A DNA stretch of 64,000 nt from Sinorhizobium sp. RAC02 (GTDB lineage: Bacteria > Pseudomonadota > Alphaproteobacteria > Rhizobiales > Rhizobiaceae): the NCBI RefSeq assembly GCF_001713395.1, contig NZ_CP016452.1:868001-932000 (forward strand), in the 5' to 3' direction. The notes below the pieces were generated by a model. That model did no database searches. It had not been told where the DNA came from and saw only the letters and a program-made list of their open reading frames with translations. Below, in pieces: positions 46,975 to 56,136 of this stretch (the stretch's first letter is position 1; each line of letters opens with the position of its first letter). The translations under genes and the position numbers were made by a program.

Positions 46975-47474
46975 CAGGCGAGGCGGCGTCAACAGCTTCG
47001 CGACGGATTGACGACCAAATGCCCGGCTATCTGGACAGTGAGCCTTCATGCCGGAAGGTGGCCGCCGAAAGTCGCGCCATCATCCTGGAATAGTAGCCAC
47101 CCTTCAGAAGCCTTCGGCCGAAGCGGTTTGATGCGACTGCCGCCTCGCGCCATGTCGCTAATTGTTTCCCACGAGGCGGTGCGTGATGGGCGGGATACGG
47201 ATCGCGGCAGGAGCCCAAGTGGAAACGTTGAACGCGGTGGTCGCAGAGAGCACTGCATAAACGTTCACGGTTTATCAAATTTTGTTGAAAATCGCGTGTG
47301 AATCCGTGAAGGCTTCCGGGTGGCTGGATCGCTCCTGATGGCGGCTGCCGCGGAGGCTTTGCAGTCTCGCGGTGCCGTCCCGTCCGATGCGCGATGCCCA
47401 TCCGAGACAAACATGCCTGTTGGCCGCCTGCGGTGTTCCGTTCAAGCGGCTTGCCAAGACCAGATGGGGAGAAA
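46975..47474. other. 500-base intergenic region before the TerC gene
   Basis: No convincing gene was seen. CTTCGGCCGAAG (47112-47123) is a perfect palindrome that could end the repressor transcript, and ATAAAC/GTTTAT (47257-47262/47270-47275) is a small inverted repeat in an AT-rich patch. A long leader before a TerC gene invites a manganese-riboswitch check, but I could not read a yybP-ykoY core. Confidence 0.4.
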
Positions 47475-48098
47475 ATGGACATTCTTACGGCGGCCGGCTT
47501 GACGGCGCTTCTGCAGGTCATCGCTATCGACCTCGTTCTTGCCGGCGACAACGCCGTGGTCATTGGCCTTGCAGCCGCAGGCCTTCCGCCTGAGCAACGC
47601 AAGAAGGCTATCCTCGTCGGCATTCTGGCGGCCACTATCCTCCGCATTGCCTTTGCGACGGTTGCGGTTCACCTGCTGGCGATCATTGGTCTTTTGCTGG
47701 CGGGCGGTCTGTTGCTGCTCTGGGTGTGCTGGAAAATGTGGCGTGAACTGCGCACCGCTCATGGTGATTACGACGCTGCCCTCGCCGAAGGCGCCTCGCG
47801 GAAAACATTCTTCCAGGCGGCAACGCAGATCGTCGTCGCCGACGTCTCCATGTCGCTCGACAATGTTCTTGCCGTTGCGGGTGCTGCGCGCGAACATCCG
47901 AGCGTCCTCGTCGTCGGGCTCGCATTGTCCATCGCCCTGATGGGTATTGCCGCAAACCTTATCGCGCGCCTGCTCACGCGGCACCGCTGGATTGCCTATG
48001 TGGGTCTCGCGATCATTCTCTATGTCTCGCTCGACATGATCTATCGCGGGGCACTCGAAGTCATGCCGTATCTCGCCAACGGAACGGCTGCTTTGTAA
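47475..48098 (+). CDS. TerC-family integral membrane protein (YjbE-like)
   Basis: This 207-residue protein has about six membrane spans and the two TerC acidic motifs: DLVLAGDNAVVIG at 19-31 and ADVSMSLDNVLAVAG near 120-134. TerC/Alx-type proteins are linked to manganese export and tellurite resistance. GGGGAGAAA precedes the ATG; an upstream in-frame ATG would add a non-membrane leader. It is alone and convergent with the hexosaminidase gene across a hairpin. Confidence 0.9.
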   Translation: MDILTAAGLTALLQVIAIDLVLAGDNAVVIGLAAAGLPPEQRKKAILVGILAATILRIAFATVAVHLLAIIGLLLAGGLLLLWVCWKMWRELRTAHGDYDAALAEGASRKTFFQAATQIVVADVSMSLDNVLAVAGAAREHPSVLVVGLALSIALMGIAANLIARLLTRHRWIAYVGLAIILYVSLDMIYRGALEVMPYLANGTAAL

Positions 48099-48107
48099 TC
48101 GTCCCTG

Positions 48108-48135
48108 GCCGATGCCGGCTTTGCCCGGCGTCGGC
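48108..48135. terminator. Hairpin between convergent genes
   Basis: GCCGATGCCGG (48108-48118) pairs with CCGGCGTCGGC (48125-48135) through one G-U. There is no T-run, but the position between two converging stops suits a shared terminator. Confidence 0.5.
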
Positions 48136-48154
48136 TACAAACCGATGTTCGGCC

Positions 48155-50176
48155 CTAGGCCAGGGGATAGCCGTAGAGCACGGGCATGAGCCCGGCCGAT
48201 GCCTTGAAGCGGTCCCAGGATTTTCGCTCCTTCTTCGTCCAGCCCGTCTCGGCGATAGCCGAAAGCCGCGGGAAGACGAGGCGATCGAATACGGCGCGGT
48301 CGGTCATCGGCTCCGACCAGATGCAGGCCTGGACGCCCCGGAGATTGGTCTTTTGCGCATCGCTCCACCCCGCGATGGGGTCGAAGGCATAGGTCATCTC
48401 GGGCGCCGACCAGCCTGCCCAGCTTGCGCCCGGTTCATCCCAGTCTGGGCTATTGGCCATGTCGAGATAGTAGGCCTGGCCGGGGCAGACGACCATGGAA
48501 TAGCCTTCGCCGGCGAGCGCCGCGGAAACCTGCATGTCGCGCCAGCCGCAAAGATAGACTTTTTCCTTATCGATGACGTTGCCGTGCGCCGCCTCCTCCC
48601 AACCGCCGGTCACGCAGCCCTGCGAGGCGAGGAATTTCTGCACGCGCTCAAGGAAGATCGCCTGCAACATAGCAGCACCGGAGCCGTCGATGGCGTCGGC
48701 GCCGTGCGTATTGGTGATCACGTTCAACCGGCGGGCATGGGTCTGCGCCATTGCATCGCCGCCGATGTCACGCAGTTTCGCTAGCGCCTGTGGAGAGCCG
48801 GACCAGGCGCCGATCGGCACCTCGTCGGCGCCGACATGGATCGTCTTGAAAGGGAAGAGTTCGATCAACTCCTTGAAGATCGTCTCAAGCACCGTGTAGG
48901 TCTCTTCCCGGACCGGGTTGAGGCAATTGTCCGGAAAACCCTGGACGGAATAGTAGCTGCCCTCCTCCTGCGGGTCGCGCAGGCCGGGAATGGCCTGCTG
49001 CATGGCAAAACAATGGCCGGGCACGTCGATCTCCGGCACGATCTCGATGCCAAGGGTTTTGGCGTGGGTGACTATCCCGCGAATGACGGCCTTGGTGTAG
49101 TAGCCGCCGCTCTTCTCCGGTCCCGTGCCGAGAAGGGGCGGGATCGCCAGGCCTTCGCCGCGCCAGGCACCGATCTCGGTGAGGGCGGGATAGGCGTCGA
49201 TCTCGACGCGCCAGGCCTCGTCGTCGGAGAGATGCCAGTGAAAGCGGTTGAGCTTGTTCCAGGCGAGAATGGCCAGCAGCTTGCGGATTTCGGCCTCGCC
49301 GTAGAACTGGCGCGCGACGTCGAGATGGAGGCCGCGCCAGGCCATGGATGGCGCGTCGGAAATCTGTCCTTCGCTCGGGAAGTTGTAGGCATCTGGAAAA
49401 TGCCGCGCACCGCGCCAGATCTGTCCGAGCGTGACGAGGCCGTAGAAGAGCCCGTTACGCGTTGAGGCGGAGATGGAGACAGAGGCGGGAGAGAAGGCGA
49501 TCTCATAGGCTTCCGGTGCGAGGCCGTCCTTCAGCTGAAGATGAACCGGAAGGCCACCTTCCGAAACGGGGCGGACGATGCCTTCGACGGCGAAGAGGGC
49601 CTCGGTCAAAGTGGTGAAGGCCTGGGCCACTTCCTCCGCCTCCGTGCCCGCTGCGACAAGCGTAAAGCCGGCTGGAACGGAGCGGCGACCAGAGACTGAA
49701 ACGTGGTTTGGCCAGGGGATGATGGAAACCGGCGCCGGGGGAGCCGCCGGGACCGGATAGAACTCCACCCCACGCTTGAGCGGCGCATTGCCGCCCGTGA
49801 GTCTGGTGGGGGCTGTCGCGACGGCGAGCGTGCTGCCGTCTTTGAAGGCGAGATAGGCGCTTCGCGCGCCGTCCGTCCAGTGTTTGAATGCCCAACTCAG
49901 CCCATGAATGGTGATGGCCCAGCTTTCCCCTGGTTCCAGCTCGAAACCATCGGGCGGCAGCAGTTCCGTGAAGTTGGAAAGCCGCATGCCGACTGCGCCG
50001 CCCTCGACATCCGTCGTCGGATCGACCCGCCCGGGGCCGCTGACGCACAGCCGAAAATCGCGAAGTGTCGCTCCAGAATTGTTCTTCAGGCGCAGCATAT
50101 AGGCCATCGCCCGGTCATCCGTCGCCGGCGTCCACGCGGTTTCGAGCTCAAAGGCGGATCGGTTCTGCAAAGGCAT
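48155..50176 (-). CDS. Beta-N-acetylhexosaminidase (GH20)
   Basis: This 673-residue glycoside hydrolase family 20 enzyme removes terminal N-acetylglucosamine or N-acetylgalactosamine. The N-terminal part (about 1-215) looks like a carbohydrate-binding or CHB-type beta domain. The catalytic barrel shows MAWRGLHLDVARQFY, FHWHLSDDEAW, EIDVPGH and the catalytic Asp-Glu pair in TIHVGADEVP near residue 449. No signal peptide is visible, so it may act on imported chito-oligosaccharides. ATG 50176 was chosen 19 bases after the acetyltransferase stop; earlier starts overlap that gene. Confidence 0.9.
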   Translation of the reverse strand: MPLQNRSAFELETAWTPATDDRAMAYMLRLKNNSGATLRDFRLCVSGPGRVDPTTDVEGGAVGMRLSNFTELLPPDGFELEPGESWAITIHGLSWAFKHWTDGARSAYLAFKDGSTLAVATAPTRLTGGNAPLKRGVEFYPVPAAPPAPVSIIPWPNHVSVSGRRSVPAGFTLVAAGTEAEEVAQAFTTLTEALFAVEGIVRPVSEGGLPVHLQLKDGLAPEAYEIAFSPASVSISASTRNGLFYGLVTLGQIWRGARHFPDAYNFPSEGQISDAPSMAWRGLHLDVARQFYGEAEIRKLLAILAWNKLNRFHWHLSDDEAWRVEIDAYPALTEIGAWRGEGLAIPPLLGTGPEKSGGYYTKAVIRGIVTHAKTLGIEIVPEIDVPGHCFAMQQAIPGLRDPQEEGSYYSVQGFPDNCLNPVREETYTVLETIFKELIELFPFKTIHVGADEVPIGAWSGSPQALAKLRDIGGDAMAQTHARRLNVITNTHGADAIDGSGAAMLQAIFLERVQKFLASQGCVTGGWEEAAHGNVIDKEKVYLCGWRDMQVSAALAGEGYSMVVCPGQAYYLDMANSPDWDEPGASWAGWSAPEMTYAFDPIAGWSDAQKTNLRGVQACIWSEPMTDRAVFDRLVFPRLSAIAETGWTKKERKSWDRFKASAGLMPVLYGYPLA

Positions 50177-50195
50177 GGTAATCTCTGGCCTGGGT

Positions 50196-50669
50196 TCACT
50201 GAACGTCGAGCATTCCGGCATAGACGCCGGGCGCGGAGTTGGGGATCGGCATGGCGCCGACCGTTTTTTCGTAGAAGGCCGAAGGGCCGACATCGCCGAT
50301 GATGGCATAGCCGTAGCCCATGGTCCTGAGATCGAGGAGCGAGGCTAGCAGCAGGGCATGACCGATGCCGAGACCCCGCGCCTCCTCGTCCACACCGGTC
50401 GGGCCAAAGAAGCCACGGGCGATCGATTCATGGCAGGCGAAACCGAACAGCCGTTTTGCGCGCGTTGCGATGAAGCAGGTGGGCGGTTGGCGCGTCAGGG
50501 CAATGGACGTCTCGCTCGCCCAGCCTTTGCCGAACCGTTGCGAGACCCATTCCGCCACGAGCTGGGCTTCCGGCGCCAACGGTCGGCGGATCGTCACGCC
50601 AGCCTTGGCCATTCTGGCGTCGAGCTCCGGGTTCGGGGCGAGGAGCGAAAGGTTGACGAGATAGTCCAA
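50196..50669 (-). CDS. GNAT-family acetyltransferase
   Basis: This 157-residue protein has the GNAT acetyl-CoA loop in VDEEARGLGIGHALLLASL and a C-terminal strand pattern (YAIIGDVGPSAFYEKTVG) typical of N-acetyltransferases. I prefer the TTG at 50669 (LDYLVNLSLL) with AGGGA upstream, because the longer frame adds a basic, low-complexity leader. It precedes the GH20 gene by 19 bases in one operon, so it may act on amino sugars. That link is inference. Confidence 0.75.
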   Translation of the reverse strand: MDYLVNLSLLAPNPELDARMAKAGVTIRRPLAPEAQLVAEWVSQRFGKGWASETSIALTRQPPTCFIATRAKRLFGFACHESIARGFFGPTGVDEEARGLGIGHALLLASLLDLRTMGYGYAIIGDVGPSAFYEKTVGAMPIPNSAPGVYAGMLDVQ

Positions 50670-51095
50670 GCTGAAATTCCCTGGTTTGTACGGCAATCGC
50701 GGACGTGGTTCGGGCGCCCTGCTCGATCCCTTTCGGTGCCGACCGTTAGGGGCACGAGCGCGCGTCCTCCCTCTTGCTTCGGCATTTGTAGTCAATCAAT
50801 TTGATTTAATCAAAAGGGTGCTCTCCGTTCTCGCCCAATGCGGATCTCCGGGATCGCGGAAAGAGTTCGGCCGCAAAGCTCAGTATAGCCGGCGGCCATC
50901 GCGACAAAGGTGCATGATTTTTCAAGGGCGAAGATCGAACTTCATCAGCAGGCAGGGCACCCGGAATGTCACCGAATTTCCCGCGGTTGCGCCGAGGAAT
51001 CCGTTGCGAGCGACGAAAGTGCCTCGTAAAAGGTTGCTGCCCGGAATGAGCGGAGACCCCCCGCGGTGGCGCCGGATGTTGCGAGGACAGACAGC
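50670..51095. other. Divergent region between acetyltransferase and lldD genes
   Basis: This 426-base stretch holds no convincing gene. It contains the palindrome pair at 50794-50814. The half near lldD is GC-rich and ends in GAGGA at 51083-51087, the ribosome site for lldD. Confidence 0.45.
50794..50814. promoter_or_regulatory. Overlapping operator-like palindromes
   Basis: AATCAA-T-TTGATT (50794-50806) and TTTGATT-T-AATCAAA (50800-50814) are two perfect odd-centred inverted repeats sharing their middle arm. They lie in an AT-rich patch about 130 bases before the acetyltransferase-GH20 operon, a likely repressor site. Confidence 0.5.
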
Positions 51096-52244
51096 ATGAG
51101 TGTGAGCCAGGACCTGACGATTGCGGACCTCAAGGAGCGGGCCCGCCGCCGCGTGCCGAAAATGTTCTTCGAATATGCCGATTCGGGCGCGTGGACCGAG
51201 GGCACCTACCGGGCGAACGAAGAGGATTTCCACAAGATCAAGCTGCGCCAGCGCGTGCTCGTCGATATGAGCAACCGGTTGCTCGAAAGCGAAATGATCG
51301 GCGAGAAGGTTTCCATGCCCGTGGCGCTTGCCCCCACCGGCTTCACCGGCATGCAGCATGCGGACGGCGAAATGCTCGCCGCCCAGGCAGCGGAGGAGTT
51401 CGGCGTGCCTTTTACGCTTTCGACAATGAGCATCTGCTCCATTGAGGACGTGCGCTCCGTCACCTCAAAGCCCTTCTGGTTCCAGCTCTATGTGATGCAG
51501 GACAAGGACTTCGTCTATAACCTGATCGACCGCGCGAAGGCCGCAGGCTGCTCGGCGCTCGTGCTGACGCTCGATCTGCAAATCCTCGGCCAGCGCCACA
51601 AGGATCTGCGCAACGGTCTTTCCGCCCCGCCGCGCTTCACCCCGAAGCATTTGTGGCAGATGGCGACACGGCCCTTCTGGTGCATGGATATGCTCGGCAC
51701 CAAGCGCCGCACCTTCGGCAACATCGTCGGCCATGCCAAGGGCGTTGGGGACCTTTCGTCACTCTCCTCCTGGACATCCGAGCAGTTCGACCCGCAGCTT
51801 TCCTGGAAGGATATCGAGTGGATCCGCGACCGCTGGGGCGGCAAGCTCATCCTCAAGGGGATTCTGGACGAGGAAGATGCCCGCATGTCGCTCGATAGCG
51901 GTGCGGATGCGATCATCGTCTCCAATCACGGCGGTCGCCAGCTCGATGGTGCAGCCTCCTCGATCAGCATGCTGCCGCGCATCGTCGATGCGGTCGGCGA
52001 CCGGATGGAAGTCCATCTCGATGGCGGCATCCGCTCCGGGCAGGACGTCCTGAAGGCGCTGTGCTACGGCGCGAAGGGCACCTATATCGGCCGCCCCTTC
52101 CTCTATGGCCTCGGCGCGGGCGGCAAGGCCGGCGTGCGCCGCACGCTGGAAATCATCCGCAAGGAGCTCGACATCACCATGGCGCTCTGCGGCGAGCGCG
52201 ACGTGAAGAACCTGTCGCGCAACAACCTGCTCAAGGATATCTGA
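51096..52244 (+). CDS. lldD: FMN-dependent L-lactate dehydrogenase
   Basis: This 382-residue alpha-hydroxy-acid dehydrogenase oxidises L-lactate to pyruvate and passes electrons to quinone. It has the FMN-barrel blocks VALAPTGFTGMQHADGE, FQLYVMQDKDF and LTLDLQILGQRHKDLRNG, and the catalytic SNHGGRQLDG with the active His near residue 278, then DGGIRSGQDVLKAL. GAGGA lies eight bases before ATG 51096. It is convergent with the deacetylase gene. Substrate could be another 2-hydroxy acid, but the length and motifs fit LldD. Confidence 0.9.
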   Translation: MSVSQDLTIADLKERARRRVPKMFFEYADSGAWTEGTYRANEEDFHKIKLRQRVLVDMSNRLLESEMIGEKVSMPVALAPTGFTGMQHADGEMLAAQAAEEFGVPFTLSTMSICSIEDVRSVTSKPFWFQLYVMQDKDFVYNLIDRAKAAGCSALVLTLDLQILGQRHKDLRNGLSAPPRFTPKHLWQMATRPFWCMDMLGTKRRTFGNIVGHAKGVGDLSSLSSWTSEQFDPQLSWKDIEWIRDRWGGKLILKGILDEEDARMSLDSGADAIIVSNHGGRQLDGAASSISMLPRIVDAVGDRMEVHLDGGIRSGQDVLKALCYGAKGTYIGRPFLYGLGAGGKAGVRRTLEIIRKELDITMALCGERDVKNLSRNNLLKDI

Positions 52245-52262
52245 AGGCGCGTCAAGCGCCTT
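52244..52262. terminator. Hairpin shared by convergent gene ends
   Basis: AAGGCGC (52244-52250) and GCGCCTT (52256-52262) make a perfect stem with a GTCAA loop across the lldD and deacetylase 3' ends. A T-run is lacking on both strands. Confidence 0.5.
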
Positions 52263-53286
52263 CGAAACCCTGCAGGACATTCACCGCGTTGACGCCGAGC
52301 GCATCGACCGCATAGCCGCCCTCCATGACGAACAGCGTCGGCAGGCCGAAGTCGGCGACGCGGCGGCCGATCGTCAGGAAATGCTCGCTCTCCAGTTTGA
52401 ACTGGGAGATCGGGTCGTCCTTGAAGGTATCGACGCCGAGCGAGATGACCAGGGCGCTGGGCGCGTACGCGCTGATCCTGGCATGCGCGTCTTCGAAGGC
52501 TGCAAGCCATTCCGGCCAGGCGGTGCCGGCAGGAAGCGGATAGTTGAGATTGTAGCCTTCGCCCTTGCCGGCGCCGCGTTCGCGGGCATAGCCGAGGTGG
52601 AAGGGGAATTCGAAATCCGGGTCGCCGTGCAGGCTGGCGAGCAGCACATCGTCACGGTCGTAGAAGATTTCCTGCGTGCCATTGCCGTGGTGGTAGTCCA
52701 CGTCGAAGATCGCGACACGGCTGGGCCCGTTGTCAAGGAAGCGCTGGGCTGCGATGGCCGCGTTGTTGAGGTAGCAATAGCCGCCGAAGAAGTCGCGGCC
52801 GGCATGGTGACCGGGTGGGCGGCAGAGCGAGAAGGCGGCTTTTTCGCCCGCCAGCACGGCATCGGCGCCGGCAAGTGCGGTATCGGCGGCGCGTTTGGCC
52901 GCCTGCCATGTCGTCTCGGTGATCGAGCCGGCCATGTCGAAGGAATAATAGGAGAGGCGGGCGTCCAGCCCGGCGGGCGGGGCGTCGATCATCGGCATCG
53001 AGTGATGGCGCCAACTATAGGGCCAGACCTCGCCATCGCGGCCGGCGGCGCGCCATTCGGGGAACACCGTTTCCAGAAAATCGAGATAGTCGGGCGTGTG
53101 GATGCGTCCGATTGTGGCGCGCGGATAGGACGTCGGCTCGACAATCGGGCCGAGCCCGGCCTCCTTCACCCGCCGAAGCACGATTTCGGCGCGCTCCGGC
53201 TTCTCGAAGGTTTCGACGATGCGGCCGAAGGAAAGCTCCATGCCACTGTGATGCAGGTGATGGTCGGCAGTATAGAATGTCTTCAT
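52252..53286 (-). CDS. Acetylpolyamine aminohydrolase (histone-deacetylase family)
   Basis: This 344-residue zinc hydrolase of the HDAC superfamily has RPPGHH (156-161) with the catalytic His pair, FDVDYHHGNGT (194-204) with zinc ligands Asp197 and His199, and ISLGVDTFKDDP carrying the third ligand. GGYCYLNNAAIAA is also conserved. Length and motifs agree with bacterial acetylpolyamine aminohydrolases, which remove acetyl from acetyl-putrescine or -spermidine. It follows a glutamine-synthetase-like and an aminotransferase gene, supporting a polyamine role. Confidence 0.87.
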   Translation of the reverse strand: MKTFYTADHHLHHSGMELSFGRIVETFEKPERAEIVLRRVKEAGLGPIVEPTSYPRATIGRIHTPDYLDFLETVFPEWRAAGRDGEVWPYSWRHHSMPMIDAPPAGLDARLSYYSFDMAGSITETTWQAAKRAADTALAGADAVLAGEKAAFSLCRPPGHHAGRDFFGGYCYLNNAAIAAQRFLDNGPSRVAIFDVDYHHGNGTQEIFYDRDDVLLASLHGDPDFEFPFHLGYARERGAGKGEGYNLNYPLPAGTAWPEWLAAFEDAHARISAYAPSALVISLGVDTFKDDPISQFKLESEHFLTIGRRVADFGLPTLFVMEGGYAVDALGVNAVNVLQGFEGA

Positions 53287-53299
53287 TGCATCCGCCCGA

Positions 53300-54688
53300 T
53301 CAGACGACTTCGCCGTAGAGCGAGCGTTCGAGTGCCGTCACTTCGCTGGCAAACCGTCGATACTCGGCGCGTTTGAGCGCGAGGTAGACGTGGTGCAGCT
53401 TCTCGCCGAGTGCCTCCCTGAGGAAGGCGGATCGAGTTGCCGTTTCGATGGCGCCACGCCAATCCGGCGGCAACTCGTCGCCTGTACTCTCGGCATAGGT
53501 CGTGGTTTCCGGGCCGGGGTCGGCCTTCTCCAAAATACCCTTGCGCATGCCGGCAAGCACCGTGGCGCCGACGAGATAGGGGTTGGAATCGATGCCGGCT
53601 GCGCGCTGCTCGAGGTGACGGCCAGCGGAGGCGCCTGCCGGAATGCGGACCGCGACGCTCCGGTTGTTTGTGCCCCAGGTCGGCGTGGTCGGGGCGTAGC
53701 TCTGGGCGGAAAAGCGACGCCAGGAGTTGAAGTGCGGGGCGAAGACGAGCATGGACTCCTGCATCGTCTCCAGCAGCCCGGCGACGGCCTGTTTCAGGAG
53801 GGGCGCCAGCGTCTCGTCGCGATCGGCGAAGAGGTTGTTGCCTGCTGCGTCGGCAAGGCTGGCATGCACATGCATGCCGGAACCGGCGCGGCCGGCAAAG
53901 GGCTTTGCCATGAAGCAGGCCATCATGCCGTGGCGCACGGCAAGGCTGCGGATGAGGCGCTTCAGCATGGTAATATCGTCGGCGGCCCTGAGCGCGCTGC
54001 CGTGGCGCAATGTCAGCTCGAACTGACCCTGGGCATATTCCGATATCATGGTTTCGACGGGCAGGCCCTGCGCCTCGGCGCCGCGATAGACGGCATCGAT
54101 GACGGGCTCAAGCCGGTCGAGTTCGGTGACGCCATAGACCTGGATGCCGTCCGGTCGTTCGCCGGAGAGCGGCAGGCGGAGCGGCTGGAAATTACCGTCC
54201 GCGGTGCGCTCGCGGTCGAGCAGATAGAATTCCAGCTCGTAGGCGAGCACGGGATGGTAACCATCGGCTTCGAGCAGCTTGACCTGACGGGCAAGGGCGT
54301 GCCGCGGATCGGCAGCCATCGGTGCACCATCCAGTTCGAAGAGGGCAAGGCGCAGTTCGCCGCGTGGTGGCGAGGTCCAGGGCAGGGGCACCAGCGAGCC
54401 GGCAATCGGCCAGGCGCGCCGGTCGGCATCGCCATCCGACCAGACGAGGCCGGTTTCCTCGACATCCTCACCGGTGACGTCGAGGCCGAGGATCGAGCCG
54501 GGCAGGTGGCGACCGGAGCGGAAGATCGGCAGCAGTTCATGCCGCCGGATGATTTTTCCGCGCGCAATACCATTGAGGTCGATCAGAACGAGATCGAAGG
54601 CTGTGATCTCTGGGTGGGCGGCAAGAAAGGCCTCCGCTTCGGAAGGATCAGCGGCTTCAGGCGGGCGGGCGGCGAGATCTCGGCTCAC
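53300..54688 (-). CDS. Glutamine-synthetase-like gamma-glutamylpolyamine synthetase
   Basis: This 462-residue GS-family ligase has an N-terminal beta-grasp (DLVLIDLNGIARGK), EFYLLDRE, GSGMHVHASL and NNRSVAVRIPAGAS. PuuA-type members join glutamate to putrescine as the first step of gamma-glutamylated polyamine breakdown. The neighbours (class III aminotransferase, acetylpolyamine hydrolase) fit. The ATG overlaps the aminotransferase stop by four bases. It lacks the adenylylation-tyrosine context of GlnA, so nitrogen-assimilation control is not expected. The exact amine is unknown. Confidence 0.85.
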   Translation of the reverse strand: MSRDLAARPPEAADPSEAEAFLAAHPEITAFDLVLIDLNGIARGKIIRRHELLPIFRSGRHLPGSILGLDVTGEDVEETGLVWSDGDADRRAWPIAGSLVPLPWTSPPRGELRLALFELDGAPMAADPRHALARQVKLLEADGYHPVLAYELEFYLLDRERTADGNFQPLRLPLSGERPDGIQVYGVTELDRLEPVIDAVYRGAEAQGLPVETMISEYAQGQFELTLRHGSALRAADDITMLKRLIRSLAVRHGMMACFMAKPFAGRAGSGMHVHASLADAAGNNLFADRDETLAPLLKQAVAGLLETMQESMLVFAPHFNSWRRFSAQSYAPTTPTWGTNNRSVAVRIPAGASAGRHLEQRAAGIDSNPYLVGATVLAGMRKGILEKADPGPETTTYAESTGDELPPDWRGAIETATRSAFLREALGEKLHHVYLALKRAEYRRFASEVTALERSLYGEVV

Positions 54689-56058
54689 GCGGCTGCCCTC
54701 CGCTCGGCAAGGCGGCCGAGAACGGTGGCGAAGGCCTGGACGAGGCCATCCGCCTGCTTTTCCGAAAGCGCGGGGCTGACGAGAACCATGTTGTGGAAGG
54801 GCGTCAGCAGGTAGCCGAGGTTCAGCATGGACAGATGCAACGCAGCCTCGATCGTGTCGGAAGCGGCAGCGCGGGCTTCTGCCGCGTTACGCACTGGCAC
54901 GGCTGAAAAGACGACTTCCAGCCGGGCGCCGACGCGCGAAACCGTCCAGTCGAGGCCGGCGGCGGCGATTGCCGCCTTGAAGCCCGCCTCGATGCGATCC
55001 GCGCGGGACTGCATGGTGCGGTATGCCTCTTCGGTCATCACGTGCTCCAGGCAGGCGCGCAGGCAGGCCAGTTGCAGCGCACTGCCTGAAAGCGTCGTGC
55101 CGATGCCGGAATGGCCATGGCCGCTCTGTTCGCGCCGAATGACGTGCAACTTGTCCGAAATCGCCTGCGTCATGCCCCAGACACTGACCGGAACGCCACC
55201 GCCGATCGGCTTTCCCATGACGATGAGGTCCGGTTCGAGTCCATACATCTTTGTGTAGCCACCAAGGCCGGTGGAGATGGTGTGCGTCTCGTCGATGAGA
55301 AGCAGCGTGCCGGCCGCGCGCGTCAGGCGGCGTAGTGCATCGTGGAAGCCGGGGTCGGGTGGGATCATGCCGCAATTCGTCATGACGGGTTCGGCGAGCA
55401 CGCAGGCAATGTTGTGCGCGGCAAGCGCCTTTTCCAGCGCGGCTTCGTCGTTGAAGGGAATGGAAACGGTCAGTTCGCCGAGATCGCGCACCTGGCCAAG
55501 CAGGTTGCGGCGCGAAATCGTCTTGCCGTCGACGAGATCGACCAGCGTGTCATCCACGGCGCCATGATAGCAGCCGTCGAAGACGAGCAGCTTTGCCCGG
55601 CCGGTGACGGCGCGCGCCACGCGGATGGCAAAACGGTTGGCGTCGCTTGCGGTGGCGCCGAGCTGCCAGCGCGGCAGGCCGAAATGCTCCACTAGCAGAC
55701 GGCCGACGATCTGCGCATCGGAGGAGGGCAGCATGGTGGTGAGGCCGCGTGTGCCTGCATTCTTCAGGGCTTCGAGAACTGGGACCGGACCATGGCCGAA
55801 CATCGCGCCCGTGTCGCCGAGGCAGACGTCGACAATGCGGTTGCCGTCGATATCGACGAGTTCAGCGCCGCTCGCCTGATCGATCACGACGGGAAAGGGG
55901 GTTGGCCAGTCGAGCATCCAATGCTGCGGCACGCCATCGAAGAAGCCCGATGTGGCCTCGTCATGGGCTGCGGCGCAGCGCGGCCGTTTTGCGCGAAAAA
56001 TCTCCGATTCCGCCTTGACAAGCGCGTGGGCACGCGCCTCCAGGTTCGCCCTCTCCAT
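54685..56058 (-). CDS. Class III PLP aminotransferase
   Basis: This 457-residue aminotransferase is of the glutamate-1-semialdehyde/omega-amino-acid type. LLIDETHT (254-260) holds the PLP-ring Asp, and Lys283 in IVMGKPIGGGVP forms the Schiff base. DGCYHGAVDD is the usual family block. It probably transfers the terminal amine of a diamine or polyamine. It is first of the three-gene operon that runs into the GS-like and deacetylase genes and lies 78 bases downstream of the AraC-type gene on the same strand. Confidence 0.87.
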   Translation of the reverse strand: MERANLEARAHALVKAESEIFRAKRPRCAAAHDEATSGFFDGVPQHWMLDWPTPFPVVIDQASGAELVDIDGNRIVDVCLGDTGAMFGHGPVPVLEALKNAGTRGLTTMLPSSDAQIVGRLLVEHFGLPRWQLGATASDANRFAIRVARAVTGRAKLLVFDGCYHGAVDDTLVDLVDGKTISRRNLLGQVRDLGELTVSIPFNDEAALEKALAAHNIACVLAEPVMTNCGMIPPDPGFHDALRRLTRAAGTLLLIDETHTISTGLGGYTKMYGLEPDLIVMGKPIGGGVPVSVWGMTQAISDKLHVIRREQSGHGHSGIGTTLSGSALQLACLRACLEHVMTEEAYRTMQSRADRIEAGFKAAIAAAGLDWTVSRVGARLEVVFSAVPVRNAAEARAAASDTIEAALHLSMLNLGYLLTPFHNMVLVSPALSEKQADGLVQAFATVLGRLAERRAAA

Positions 56059-56085
56059 CCCGTTCTCCAGCAGGTCATTCAGTAA

Positions 56086-56097
56086 ATGTGATCACAT
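56086..56097. promoter_or_regulatory. ATGTGATCACAT palindrome
   Basis: A perfect 12-base palindrome lies 28 bases before the aminotransferase ATG, with a TGTGAT half-site about 20 bases further upstream (near 56109). It may be an operator for the polyamine operon. Confidence 0.5.
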
Positions 56098-56136
56098 ATT
56101 GGTTGATGTGATTTCAAGTGTCAAACGACAAGATGG

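Noticed and set aside
47338..47474. Manganese (yybP-ykoY) riboswitch before the TerC gene
   Set aside because: GCCAAGACC near the end slightly resembles the 3' core, but the GGGGAGTAGC 5' core is missing at a workable distance. A covariance search would be needed.
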